Under the pieces are notes generated by a model. The model saw only the letters and a program-made list of their open reading frames with translations, searched no databases and had not been told where the DNA came from. From the NCBI GenBank assembly GCA_902478455.1, contig CABSLJ010000022.1, positions 1-19,816 on the forward strand: 19,816 nt of DNA, given 5' to 3'. The stretch is from an uncultured Oscillospiraceae bacterium. GTDB taxonomy: Bacteria; Bacillota; Clostridia; Oscillospirales; Acutalibacteraceae. The position numbers and the translations under genes were made by a program. Positions 1 through 8,100 of this stretch are shown piece by piece. The stretch's first letter is position 1, and every line of letters begins with the position of its first letter.

Positions 1-294
1 GCACATGGTGACGGGCTTTTCACAGATGACGTTTTTGCCCGCCCGCATGGCCCGGATGGAGAGCTCCTTGTGAAAGTTGTTGGGTACGGCGAGGATGACG
101 GTGCGCACCGAAGGCTCGCTCAAAAGCGCCTCCGGCGTGTCAAAACCGCGGATTCCCCTGCTGCGGGCCAGTGCGGTCCGCTCGGGATTGATGTCGTAAA
201 CGCCCGCTAGCCGGAATTCGTCCGGCAGGGTGAGCAGCTGCTCGGCGTGGTACGCGCCCATGCCGCCGTAGCCGATGATCGCTATCTCATACAT
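1..294 (-). CDS. Gfo/Idh/MocA-family NAD(P)-dependent oxidoreductase, N-terminal part (cut by window start)
   Basis: The first 98 codons of an oxidoreductase are visible; the gene runs out of the window at its 3' side. The protein starts MYEIAIIGYGGMGAYHAEQL, a Rossmann dinucleotide-binding motif (GYGGMG, residues 8-13), and reaches the family's conserved EKP motif (E92-K93-P94), whose lysine is catalytic in this family. An AGGA-type ribosome site lies upstream of ATG 294. It is the last visible gene of the minus-strand operon, 78 bp after the TIM-barrel gene. Members oxidise hydroxyls of sugars, inositols or glycosides with NAD(P). The substrate cannot be read from the sequence because the C-terminal substrate-binding domain is missing. 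It is only a distant paralogue of the complete oxidoreductase at 1357-2451. Confidence 0.9.
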   Translation of the reverse strand, partial: MYEIAIIGYGGMGAYHAEQLLTLPDEFRLAGVYDINPERTALARSRGIRGFDTPEALLSEPSVRTVILAVPNNFHKELSIRAMRAGKNVICEKPVTMC

Positions 295-372
295 AGTGCT
301 TATCCTCTGCTGTTCCTGGTGTTTGTAAAGTCAAAGGCTGGTACTCCGGCTGAAAGCGCGGCGCAGGGGTGT

Positions 373-1341
373 TTAAGCCCAGTACATATCGCCCTCGCGC
401 TCTTCAAAGATGATGGTGCGCTTGAGCACTTCAATGGCCTTTTCCAGCCCTTCACGGGTGCTCATGAGGCCGTCCTCATGCTCAATAGAGATCACGCCGT
501 CGTAGCCGACCTTGCGCAGCTCGCTGAAGATGGCGCGCCAGGTGTCCTCCCCGTGGCCGTAGCCAATCGTGCGGAACACCCAGGGGCGCTCTGCAATGCG
601 GTCGAAGGAGGGGGTGTCCAGCACGCCGTTGACGGCGGTGTTGTACGCGTCAATGGCCGTGTCCTTGGCGTGGAAGTGGTAGATGGCCCCCTTGAGCGCC
701 CGAATGGCGGCGATGATGTCGATGCCCTGCCAGAACAGGTGGGAGGGATCGAGATTTGCGCCGATGACCGGCCCCACGGCCTCGCGCAGGCGCAGCAGTG
801 TGGCGGGGTTGTACACGCAGAAGCCGGGGGGCAGCTCAAAAGCGATCCGGCTGACGCCGTGGGCCTCGGCGAAGGCGACCTCTTTTTTCCAATAGGGAAT
901 CAGCTTTTCATTCCACTGCCAGTCGCGGATTTTCTGGAAGTCCTCCGGCCAGCTGGCCACCGACCAGTTGGGATACTGAGAGGTTTCGCAGTCGCCGGGG
1001 CAGCCGGAGAAACCGACCACCGTCCGCACGCCGATCTTTTCGGCCAGGCAGATGGCCGCCTCAAACTGCTCGTGGTAAGCGGCGGCGATCTCCTTGTTCG
1101 GGTGCACGGGGTTGCCGTGGCAGGCCAGGGCGGCGATGTCCAGCCCATATTTTTGGATGGTCTCCATAAACCGGTCGATCAGCTCCGGATGCTCCATGAA
1201 CCGGACCGCGTCGGCGTGGGCGGTGCCCGGCGTGCCGCCGCAGCCGATTTCCACCTGCTGAACGCCCAGACTTTTGAGATAGCGAAGGGTTTCGTCGAGG
1301 GATAAATCCCCCAGCAGAACGGTCAAAACGCCTAATTTCAT
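373..1341 (-). CDS. TIM-barrel sugar phosphate isomerase/epimerase family protein (AP endonuclease 2-like fold)
   Basis: This 322-residue protein has the usual length and pattern of the xylose isomerase-like TIM-barrel family. It begins MKLGVLTVLLGDLSLDETL and has typical strand ends: FELPP (E169), GANLDPSHLFWQG (D198, H201), YHFHAKD (H224) and ISIEHED (E287). E169, D198, H224 and E287 are in the places where relatives bind a divalent metal. Relatives isomerise or epimerise sugars, dehydrate inosose, or, in gut C-glycoside-cleaving systems, eliminate 3-keto-glycosides. The start ATG follows a GGGAGG ribosome site. The gene lies 15 bp after the oxidoreductase at 1357-2451, so the two are surely cotranscribed and likely act on successive intermediates. 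The family is certain; the exact reaction is not. Confidence 0.9.
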   Translation of the reverse strand: MKLGVLTVLLGDLSLDETLRYLKSLGVQQVEIGCGGTPGTAHADAVRFMEHPELIDRFMETIQKYGLDIAALACHGNPVHPNKEIAAAYHEQFEAAICLAEKIGVRTVVGFSGCPGDCETSQYPNWSVASWPEDFQKIRDWQWNEKLIPYWKKEVAFAEAHGVSRIAFELPPGFCVYNPATLLRLREAVGPVIGANLDPSHLFWQGIDIIAAIRALKGAIYHFHAKDTAIDAYNTAVNGVLDTPSFDRIAERPWVFRTIGYGHGEDTWRAIFSELRKVGYDGVISIEHEDGLMSTREGLEKAIEVLKRTIIFEEREGDMYWA

Positions 1342-1356
1342 GATAAAACCTCCCGA

Positions 1357-2451
1357 TCAGTCAAAATAGACGGCCTGGCCGGTGCGGGCCGATTCGTAGA
1401 CGGCGTCGAGAATCTGGGTGACCACAAAGGCCTGCTCGGGCAGGACCACCAGCTCGCCCTTGCCCTCCACGGCGTCCAGCCAGACGGTGCATTCAAAATC
1501 CTCGCAGGAGAGCACCGAAGCGCCTTCAAAGAAATCCACGCCCGCGGGGGTCTCGGTCGAGGGACAGGTCACGGCCTGCTTGTCGCACACAATGTGGTTG
1601 ATGCGCAGGCCGTCCTTCATGTCCGCGCCCGCCCTGGTGCCGCAGAGGGTGGTCATGGCCTCGCCCACATCCAGAATGTTCAGCGCCCAGGAGGCGTCCA
1701 GATTGATGACGGCGCCGTTTTTCATGGTGATAAAGCCAAAGGCGGAGTCCTCCACCTGATAATCCTCGTTGTCCCAGGGGGAGAAGCCGTTTCCCTGCTC
1801 GCCCGGCTTCAGGAGGCGGCCGAGCTTTTCAAAGCTTGCGCCCATCACGCTTCTGGGTTCGTAGTTGTTCATCATCCAGAGGGTCAGGTCGAGGGAATGG
1901 GTGCCGATGTCGATCAGCGGGCCGCCGCCTTGGAGGGCTTTGTTCGGGAAAACGCCCCAGGTGGGCACGCCGCGGCGGCGGATGGCCTGCGCCCGGGCGT
2001 AGTAAATTTCTCCCAGCTCGCCGGCGTCGCATAGTTTTTTGAGTACCTGGCTGTCCTGACGGAAACGGTTCTGATAACCGATAGTCAGCAGCTTTCCGCT
2101 TTTGTTTTTGGCGTCCAGCATCTTTTTTGCATCGGCCGTGGTAGCGGCCATGGGCTTTTCGCACATGACGTGCTTGCCGGCCTCCAGGGCGGCTACCGTC
2201 AGCTCGCAGTGGGAAACATTGGGGGTCAGAACGTACACGACGTCGATGCTTTCATCCTGCAGCAGCTCCCGGTAGTCGGTGCATACGGCGGCGTCGGGCG
2301 CGCCGTATTCCCGGGCGGCCTTTTCGGCGCGCTCCCGGATCAGATCGCAGAAGGCGACGATTTCCACCCGGTGCTTCTGATGGGAAAGGGAGGGGAGATG
2401 CTTGGCGTTTGCGATGCCGCCGCAGCCGATGATGCCGATCTTTAATTTCAT
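1357..2451 (-). CDS. Gfo/Idh/MocA-family NAD(P)-dependent oxidoreductase
   Basis: This is a complete 364-residue oxidoreductase. The N-terminal Rossmann domain shows IGIIGCGGIANAKHLP (residues 5-20), followed by the EKP motif at 98-100 (catalytic lysine K99) and the second-domain motif GGGPLIDIGTHSLD with D181 and H185, the usual catalytic-site residues of sugar and inositol dehydrogenases in this family. An AAGGAG ribosome site sits 8 nt before ATG 2451. It lies between a ThuA-like gene (29 bp upstream) and a TIM-barrel isomerase gene (15 bp downstream). ThuA next to a Gfo/Idh/MocA dehydrogenase recalls ThuAB of rhizobia, which oxidise disaccharides to 3-keto forms; this parallel is family knowledge, not proof of substrate. 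Confidence 0.93.
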   Translation of the reverse strand: MKLKIGIIGCGGIANAKHLPSLSHQKHRVEIVAFCDLIRERAEKAAREYGAPDAAVCTDYRELLQDESIDVVYVLTPNVSHCELTVAALEAGKHVMCEKPMAATTADAKKMLDAKNKSGKLLTIGYQNRFRQDSQVLKKLCDAGELGEIYYARAQAIRRRGVPTWGVFPNKALQGGGPLIDIGTHSLDLTLWMMNNYEPRSVMGASFEKLGRLLKPGEQGNGFSPWDNEDYQVEDSAFGFITMKNGAVINLDASWALNILDVGEAMTTLCGTRAGADMKDGLRINHIVCDKQAVTCPSTETPAGVDFFEGASVLSCEDFECTVWLDAVEGKGELVVLPEQAFVVTQILDAVYESARTGQAVYFD

Positions 2452-2480
2452 GACAATCGCTCCTTGCTTTTAAAATCGAA

Positions 2481-3209
<729 letters not shown>

Positions 3210-3248
3210 AAGAAGCGCCTCCAGTCCAAATCAATTTTTCTTCCTCTA

Positions 3249-3277
3249 TTGAGGATTGCGTCTACTGCGATTATAAT
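3249..3277 (+). promoter_or_regulatory. Putative sigma-A promoter of the AraC-family regulator gene
   Basis: TTGAGG (3249-3254) lies 17 bp before a perfect TATAAT (3272-3277). The regulator start codon is at 3397, leaving a leader of about 110 nt. The -10 box overlaps the one proposed for the opposite operon. Confidence 0.6.
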
Positions 3278-3299
3278 AAAGAAAAGCCGGTTTTGTCTT
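3270..3299 (-). promoter_or_regulatory. Putative promoter of the ThuA/oxidoreductase operon
   Basis: On the minus strand a perfect TATAAT occupies 3275-3270, with AAGACA (3299-3294) 18 bp upstream. The poor -35 box fits a promoter that needs an activator, and the facing AraC-family gene is the obvious candidate. It overlaps the divergent promoter, so polymerase can probably bind only one direction at a time. Confidence 0.5.
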
Positions 3300-3356
3300 G
3301 CCAGTTTCGGTCCCCTGAGTGACAAAAACAGCTGATTTCAGAGAATGAGGAAACGG

Positions 3357-3371
3357 CATCTTCAGAAGATG
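3357..3371. repeat. Perfect 7+1+7 inverted repeat before the AraC-family gene
   Basis: CATCTTC-A-GAAGATG is a perfect dyad ending just before the purine-rich ribosome site (AAGGGGAGGGGG) of the regulator gene. It could be an operator for autoregulation or a small dyad of no function. The one-base centre makes an RNA hairpin unlikely. Confidence 0.45.
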
Positions 3372-3396
3372 TTTCAAAGAAGGGGAGGGGGCGTCA

Positions 3397-4296
3397 ATGA
3401 AAGGGTTTTACGAATATGAAAGGGATCATCAACGCCTTCCGAGCTGCTGGAAGACGGTAGACGATTCCTGCCCGTCCCATTTTCACAGCAGCATTGAGCT
3501 GCTGTATGTGACAAAGGGAGCGGTCAGCAGTCTGGTGGACGGCCAGCCCTTTGTGGTGGAGGAGAAATGCTTTCTGATCTCGCCCAGCTATGCGGTGCAT
3601 TCCAATCAGACCGAGGGATTTTCCGAGGGCTATGTGCTGACTGTTCCTTTGGACGCGATTCCTTCCTACAAGGCGCTGCTTTCTAAAAAGACGTTTGACC
3701 GCTGCTGTTGCCGGGATCGGTCGGGCGGGGAGCTGCGGCGCTGCATGCGGATGCTCAGCCGTCTGACGGCCGACGATACAAACATGGATTCCATTTATAA
3801 GATGAATATGATCAAGGGTTATGTCTATGTGCTGCTCGGGTATGTCCTAGAGGAAACCGGCCTGCGGGATTTTGCAGAGAGCCCCAACGCCTCTCTGGCC
3901 AGGGCCATCCTCTCCTATCTGCAGGAAAATTACCAGAGTGAAATTTCCCTGGGTTCTCTGGCCCAAACTTTCGGTTACAGCAAGAGCCGGTTCTCCCATT
4001 TGTTTCATCAGTATTTCGGCAGCGGTATTTCCGAATACGTCAGCGAGTTGCGCTGCCGCGCGGCTGTGGACGCCGTGGCCAGACGGGAGCTTTCCATGGT
4101 GGAAATCGCCATGAGCGTAGGTTTTGAAAGCGTGCGCACCTTTTACCGCGCCTTCAAGCGGTGCTATGGGATGACCCCCTCCCAGTTTGCCGAACGGCAT
4201 ACGGAGGCTGAAATCGCAACGCCCTGTCACGTCGGCTGCGCCGACGCGCAGTACGAGCCGCAGGTCTTCCGTCTGCCGCACCAGAACTTGACGTGA
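3397..4296 (+). CDS. AraC-family transcriptional regulator with N-terminal cupin-type sensor
   Basis: This 299-residue regulator has the standard two-part build. The N-terminal half is cupin-like, with HFHSSIELLYVTKGAVSSLVDGQPF (about residues 28-52) and a histidine-rich pocket suited to binding a sugar. The C-terminal pair of helix-turn-helix motifs spans about 165-265, with ISLGSLAQTFGYSKSRFSHLF and the family signature around VEIAMSVGFESVRTFYRAFKRCYGMTPSQF. A strong GGGGAGGGGG ribosome site precedes ATG 3397. It faces the ThuA operon across a 187-bp region with overlapping promoters, so it most likely controls that operon in response to its substrate. About 35 residues follow the DNA-binding domain with no recognised motif, and a cysteine cluster (103-105, DRCCCRD) lies in the linker. 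Confidence 0.93.
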   Translation: MKGFYEYERDHQRLPSCWKTVDDSCPSHFHSSIELLYVTKGAVSSLVDGQPFVVEEKCFLISPSYAVHSNQTEGFSEGYVLTVPLDAIPSYKALLSKKTFDRCCCRDRSGGELRRCMRMLSRLTADDTNMDSIYKMNMIKGYVYVLLGYVLEETGLRDFAESPNASLARAILSYLQENYQSEISLGSLAQTFGYSKSRFSHLFHQYFGSGISEYVSELRCRAAVDAVARRELSMVEIAMSVGFESVRTFYRAFKRCYGMTPSQFAERHTEAEIATPCHVGCADAQYEPQVFRLPHQNLT

Positions 4297-4413
4297 ACTT
4301 TCGCCTCGCGCGCCGCTGCGGCGAAAGCGGGAAAGTCCCCCGTGCCGAGGAGATCGGCCCCCAGCCCTGGCAGACGGCGGTTTTCCGGTTATAAAAAACA
4401 GATAGATGTCGGC

Positions 4414-4453
4414 ATCCTCCGGCCGTGTCCCTCATGGGACACGGCCGGAGGAT
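4414..4453 (+). terminator. Strong intrinsic terminator after the AraC-family gene
   Basis: Two perfectly complementary 18-nt arms (4414-4431 and 4436-4453) enclose the tetraloop TCAT and are followed by TTTCTTT. The GC-rich stem and T-tract mark a plus-strand rho-independent terminator that separates the regulator from the surface-protein unit. Confidence 0.9.
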
Positions 4454-4547
4454 TTTCTTTGTCCGGCATGAGGGGAGGCGTTTAGCCGCCCTGCCGCTTT
4501 CTTTCGGTTTTGAAAAATCGGAAAACTTTTTTCAGGAAATCCTGTTT

Positions 4548-4576
4548 TGTGACCGGGGTGTGACTCGCGCGTTATA
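4548..4576 (+). promoter_or_regulatory. ECF-sigma-like promoter of the surface-protein unit
   Basis: TGTGAC (4548-4553) is followed 16 bp later by CGTTAT (4570-4575). This matches the layout of extracytoplasmic-function sigma promoters of the SigW/SigX type (TGAAAC, about 16 bp, CGT). No good sigma-A -35 box is correctly spaced. A second TGTGAC at 4559-4564, exactly 11 bp after the first, makes a direct repeat on one face of the helix and could instead be an activator site. Transcription would start near 4582, about 30 nt before the first gene. No sigma factor gene is in the window. Confidence 0.45.
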
Positions 4577-4612
4577 CAATGAAGCCATGCTAAAGAATAA
4601 ACCGGAAAGCGA

Positions 4613-5095
4613 ATGAGGAAAATGCCCTTTGTGACAAGCGTCGCTGCCAAAGCGGTGATCACGGTTCAATCCTATGAAAACCGTGAGCTGCAGGGCAGAG
4701 TTTTCAGCCCCTACTACGGAAGGGCCCTTCCGTTCCGCAATGCGGTGGAGTTGGTCGGCGAGCTGGAAAGCCTCTTCGATTCTCTTCACTTTCCACAGGC
4801 CTCGGTCAAGCACCGGAGCTTCTCGGCCCATCCCGGCAGCATCAAATCAATCAGGAAAGCGGGTGAATGCATGGAAGAAAAGGAGAAAGGCCCGCAGGAG
4901 AAGGCAAAGTTTGTGGTTCATGTCCAGTTCCGTCAGAACGCCACTTGGCAGGGCACCATCCTATGGGTGGAAAAAAACAAGACCCAGCGCTTCCGCAGCA
5001 CCCTGGAAATGCTCAAGCTGATGGACGAGGTACTCAGCGCAGACGACCAAAGCCTGGAGATCAGTTTTTTAGCCGAAGAAGAAGGCAAAAATTAG
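4613..5095 (+). CDS. Unrecognised 160-residue protein with two tandem copies of one domain
   Basis: I recognise no named family. The protein has no signal peptide or membrane segment, so it should be cytoplasmic. Residues 12-55 and 98-141 align without any gap over 44 positions: both contain AK-x-V-x-x-V-Q-x3-N-x3-QG, then twelve residues, then FR-x3-E or FR-x4-E, and a hydrophobic helix-like end. The linker (about 70-97) is charged, with MEEKEKGPQEK. An in-frame ATG at 4871 could start the second copy alone, but the frame is open throughout. The start at 4613 has only a weak GGAAAG site; ATG 4622 is an alternative. It lies 24 bp upstream of the giant surface-protein gene and is surely cotranscribed, so a role in its expression, export or regulation is a reasonable but unproven guess. 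Confidence 0.75.
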   Translation: MRKMPFVTSVAAKAVITVQSYENRELQGRVFSPYYGRALPFRNAVELVGELESLFDSLHFPQASVKHRSFSAHPGSIKSIRKAGECMEEKEKGPQEKAKFVVHVQFRQNATWQGTILWVEKNKTQRFRSTLEMLKLMDEVLSADDQSLEISFLAEEEGKN

Positions 5096-5119
5096 AAGAC
5101 GATTTGGAGGGATTATCAC

Positions 5120-8100
5120 ATGAGTAAAAAGCTGCTTAGCCTGCTGCTTGCCCTGGCGGTCCTGATCACGTCAGTCCCGCTGACCGGTCTGGCGCAGGGC
5201 GCGCCGCAAGACGCTTCCAACGTCCAGAATTTCGGCTCGGTAGGTAATCTGGAAACAGACGGCGCCGTGATTGAAAAGACCGCGGAAGAAACCGGCAATC
5301 CCAACGAGTTCCTGATCACCCTCAAGGTGCAGGGCAACGAAATCACCGTTCCCGGCAACGGGGCGGACATTGTCCTCGTGCTCGATGCCTCGGGCAGTAT
5401 CGGAAGCACAAACATGAGAGAAATCCGCGAAGCCGCCAAGGATTTTGTGGACCAGCTTCTGACCGAGGGCTCCACCAACCGCATCGGCGTGGTCAAATTT
5501 GCTTCAAGCGCCTCTGTGGTCAGCCAACTGACCCCCTATGAAGCGCCGGAAGAAGGCGATTGGTGGTGGGAAGAAGATAAAGAAGCCAATCAGACGCTCA
5601 AGGACCGCATCGACACTGTCAGCTCCAACGGCGGCACCCACACGCAGGGCGGCCTGTACCTGGCCAATCAGATGCTCGCCGAGAGCACCGCGGCCAACAA
5701 GTTCATCGTCCTGCTCAGCGACGGTCAGCCCACCTATTCCTACACCCCCATTGTTGAGGGAACGGAGAACCTCACAGTGCATTGTGATAGAGGTATGTTT
5801 GGCGGCTGTAGGAACACCACTTGGTCTGGAGAAGAGAATCTCCGGGTTACGGGTTACGACTACTCTTCCACGGTTGGCAGCGGCAGCAGCCTGACGTTTA
5901 GCAGGACAGTTGCCACGCAACGGTGCAATCGAGGGGAACGCCATAACTATAATATGACGTTCTCCAATGCGGACGCCGCTTATTTCACCAAGAATGAGGG
6001 AGAGACCGCCGGCTACACCTACTATTCCATCGGCTTCGGCGTGACGAGTAGCACCGCGGAGATTTTGAAGGAACTCGCCTCTACCGGAGAGGACGGCCAA
6101 CCGCTCTATTACAACGCGAACAGCGACGATCTCGGTAAGATCTTCGAGGGCATTGGCCAGAGCATCGAGGAGAGCGTGGAGAACGCCTCCGTGACCGATC
6201 CCATGGGCTCCATGGTGGATATGGTAAACCCCGGCCTGTCTCTGGACGCCAATCTTGCGAACGGCGGCTACTGGACCAACCAGGGTACGGTGACCTACGA
6301 CGCGCAAACCGAGACCCTCAACTGGAATCCCGGCAAGCTGGAGGCGGGCCAGACGGCCACCCTCAAATACAAGGTAACGCTCGACGTGGAAGCCAAGGGC
6401 TTTGTGGAAGGGCAGTGGTACGACGCAAACGGCACCACCTCCTTTGTCTATCAGAAGCCCGGCGAAAGTGGTCTGAGCCGGCTGGACTTTAAGGTTCCCC
6501 AGATCAAGGGCAGCTACGGCACCTACACCGTGCGCGGCTACCTGGTCGATCAAGCGGGTAATCCCATCGACGCGGAAGGAAATATCGTCGACAGCCCGGC
6601 GGAAGCTGCTGTTGTCTATGGTCCCGAAGACGTCATCAATCCAAAGAACGGCAACAACCAGTGGGACTACGGGGTGAAACGCCTGGAAGCGCCCAACGTG
6701 ACCGGTTACACACTGGCGGACAGCGAAACCAAGCGTGTGAACATTACCGAGGAATTGCCCGACGGTATCGCCTGGTTTGCCTATACGGTCAACGAGAAAG
6801 AATTCAGAGTCGAGCACTACGTCCAGAATGTGGACGGTTCCGGCTTTGAAAAGGTGGCGTCCGACACCGGAAAGATCCACTACGGTCAGACCATCCTGGC
6901 CGCAGATAAGGTGCGCCAGGACATTCTGGACGACGGCTTCACCTACAGCTACGCTGATCCCCGCTCCATCATCTATGATGAAGAGAGCGATACCACCGAG
7001 AAGGACCTTACCCTCAAACTCTACTACACCCGGAACGACGCGAGTTTTAAAGTGGTGCACATTTTCAGAGGCGGCCCGCTGGATGATCCGGACGGCTTTG
7101 AAGAAACTCCCGACCCCGCCCTCAAGGTGGGAACGGTGATCGATCCCGACGAATTTGTCAAGGACACCACTTCGGGCGACTATGCCAATTACACTTGGAT
7201 GACCGGCGAAACCGAGTATGTCGGCCTTGGCAGGAATCATGAGCTCCTGCCCAACAGGGATGGCAAGCTGGTGTTGTACTATGAGTACAAAAAGATTCCC
7301 GTACAGGTCAACCACAATTACCAGGATGAACCCACTCTGGTGGAAGGCGCGCCCTGGGAGGAATATCTGGGGACCGAAATCGTCGTTGACGAGGTCGCCA
7401 ACCCCGTGTTTAATCACAACAATAAGATTTACACCGTGGAGAGCATTGAGGTTACCACGGAAGACGGCGTCGTCACCGTGACGGACGGCACGTTCGACCT
7501 CGAAAAGGCCACCACCATCACCATCAACTATGTCCTTGCCGAAAAGTCCGCCAGAGTGCTTCATTACTATCAGACGGAAGACCTCAAGGGGTGGGAGCTT
7601 CGGTATGCCGATGGTGTGGACCTCGCTTTTGAGGAGACCTACACCGCAGCCGAGCATCCCAAGCGCGAAGACACCGGCTTCACCTATGATCACGCCAGTC
7701 CCGACTCCATCACCTACAGCAGCGTGAATCAGAGCATCGACGACCTTACCATCAACCTCTATTATGTAAGAGACGTGGAGAAGTACACCGTCAAGTACTA
7801 CTTCGAGGATATGGAGAACCCGGGGAGCTACAAGCAGCTCAGCGCGTATCCCGACCAGACCCTGGACTTTGTCTTCGGCTCCGAGCACAGCGCTTCCGAA
7901 CATCAGCTGACGAGCGTCCCCGAAGGCTATTCCTATGATGCGTCCAATCCCAATTCGCTGGGCTACCGCCGGATTGAATGGAAAGCTGAAACCCCCACCG
8001 GCACAGAGCTGCGTCTCTACTACAAGCTCAACCGCGCCACTTTCGAGGTGCAGCACTACTATGAGAATGCTCAGGGCGGCTTCAATTCGAAGCCTGATTC

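Larger units (their letters stand above)
4297..4612. other. Intergenic region of 316 bp: terminator and promoter, no gene seen
   Basis: Just after the AraC-family stop codon is a possible weak hairpin (CTTTCGCC 4298-4305 with GGCGAAAG 4320-4327). A strong terminator lies at 4414-4453 and an ECF-like promoter at 4548-4575. A short dyad CAGGA-AA-TCCTG lies between them. Small open frames here have no ribosome site and overlap the terminator, so I call no gene. Confidence 0.6.

Noticed and set aside
247..1305. 352-codon open frame on the plus strand
   Set aside because: It is antisense to the TIM-barrel isomerase gene, whose motifs and ribosome site are convincing.
4425..4662. Short open frames of 63 and 76 codons in the intergenic region
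   Set aside because: They overlap the strong terminator and the promoter, have no good ribosome site and show no recognisable protein pattern.
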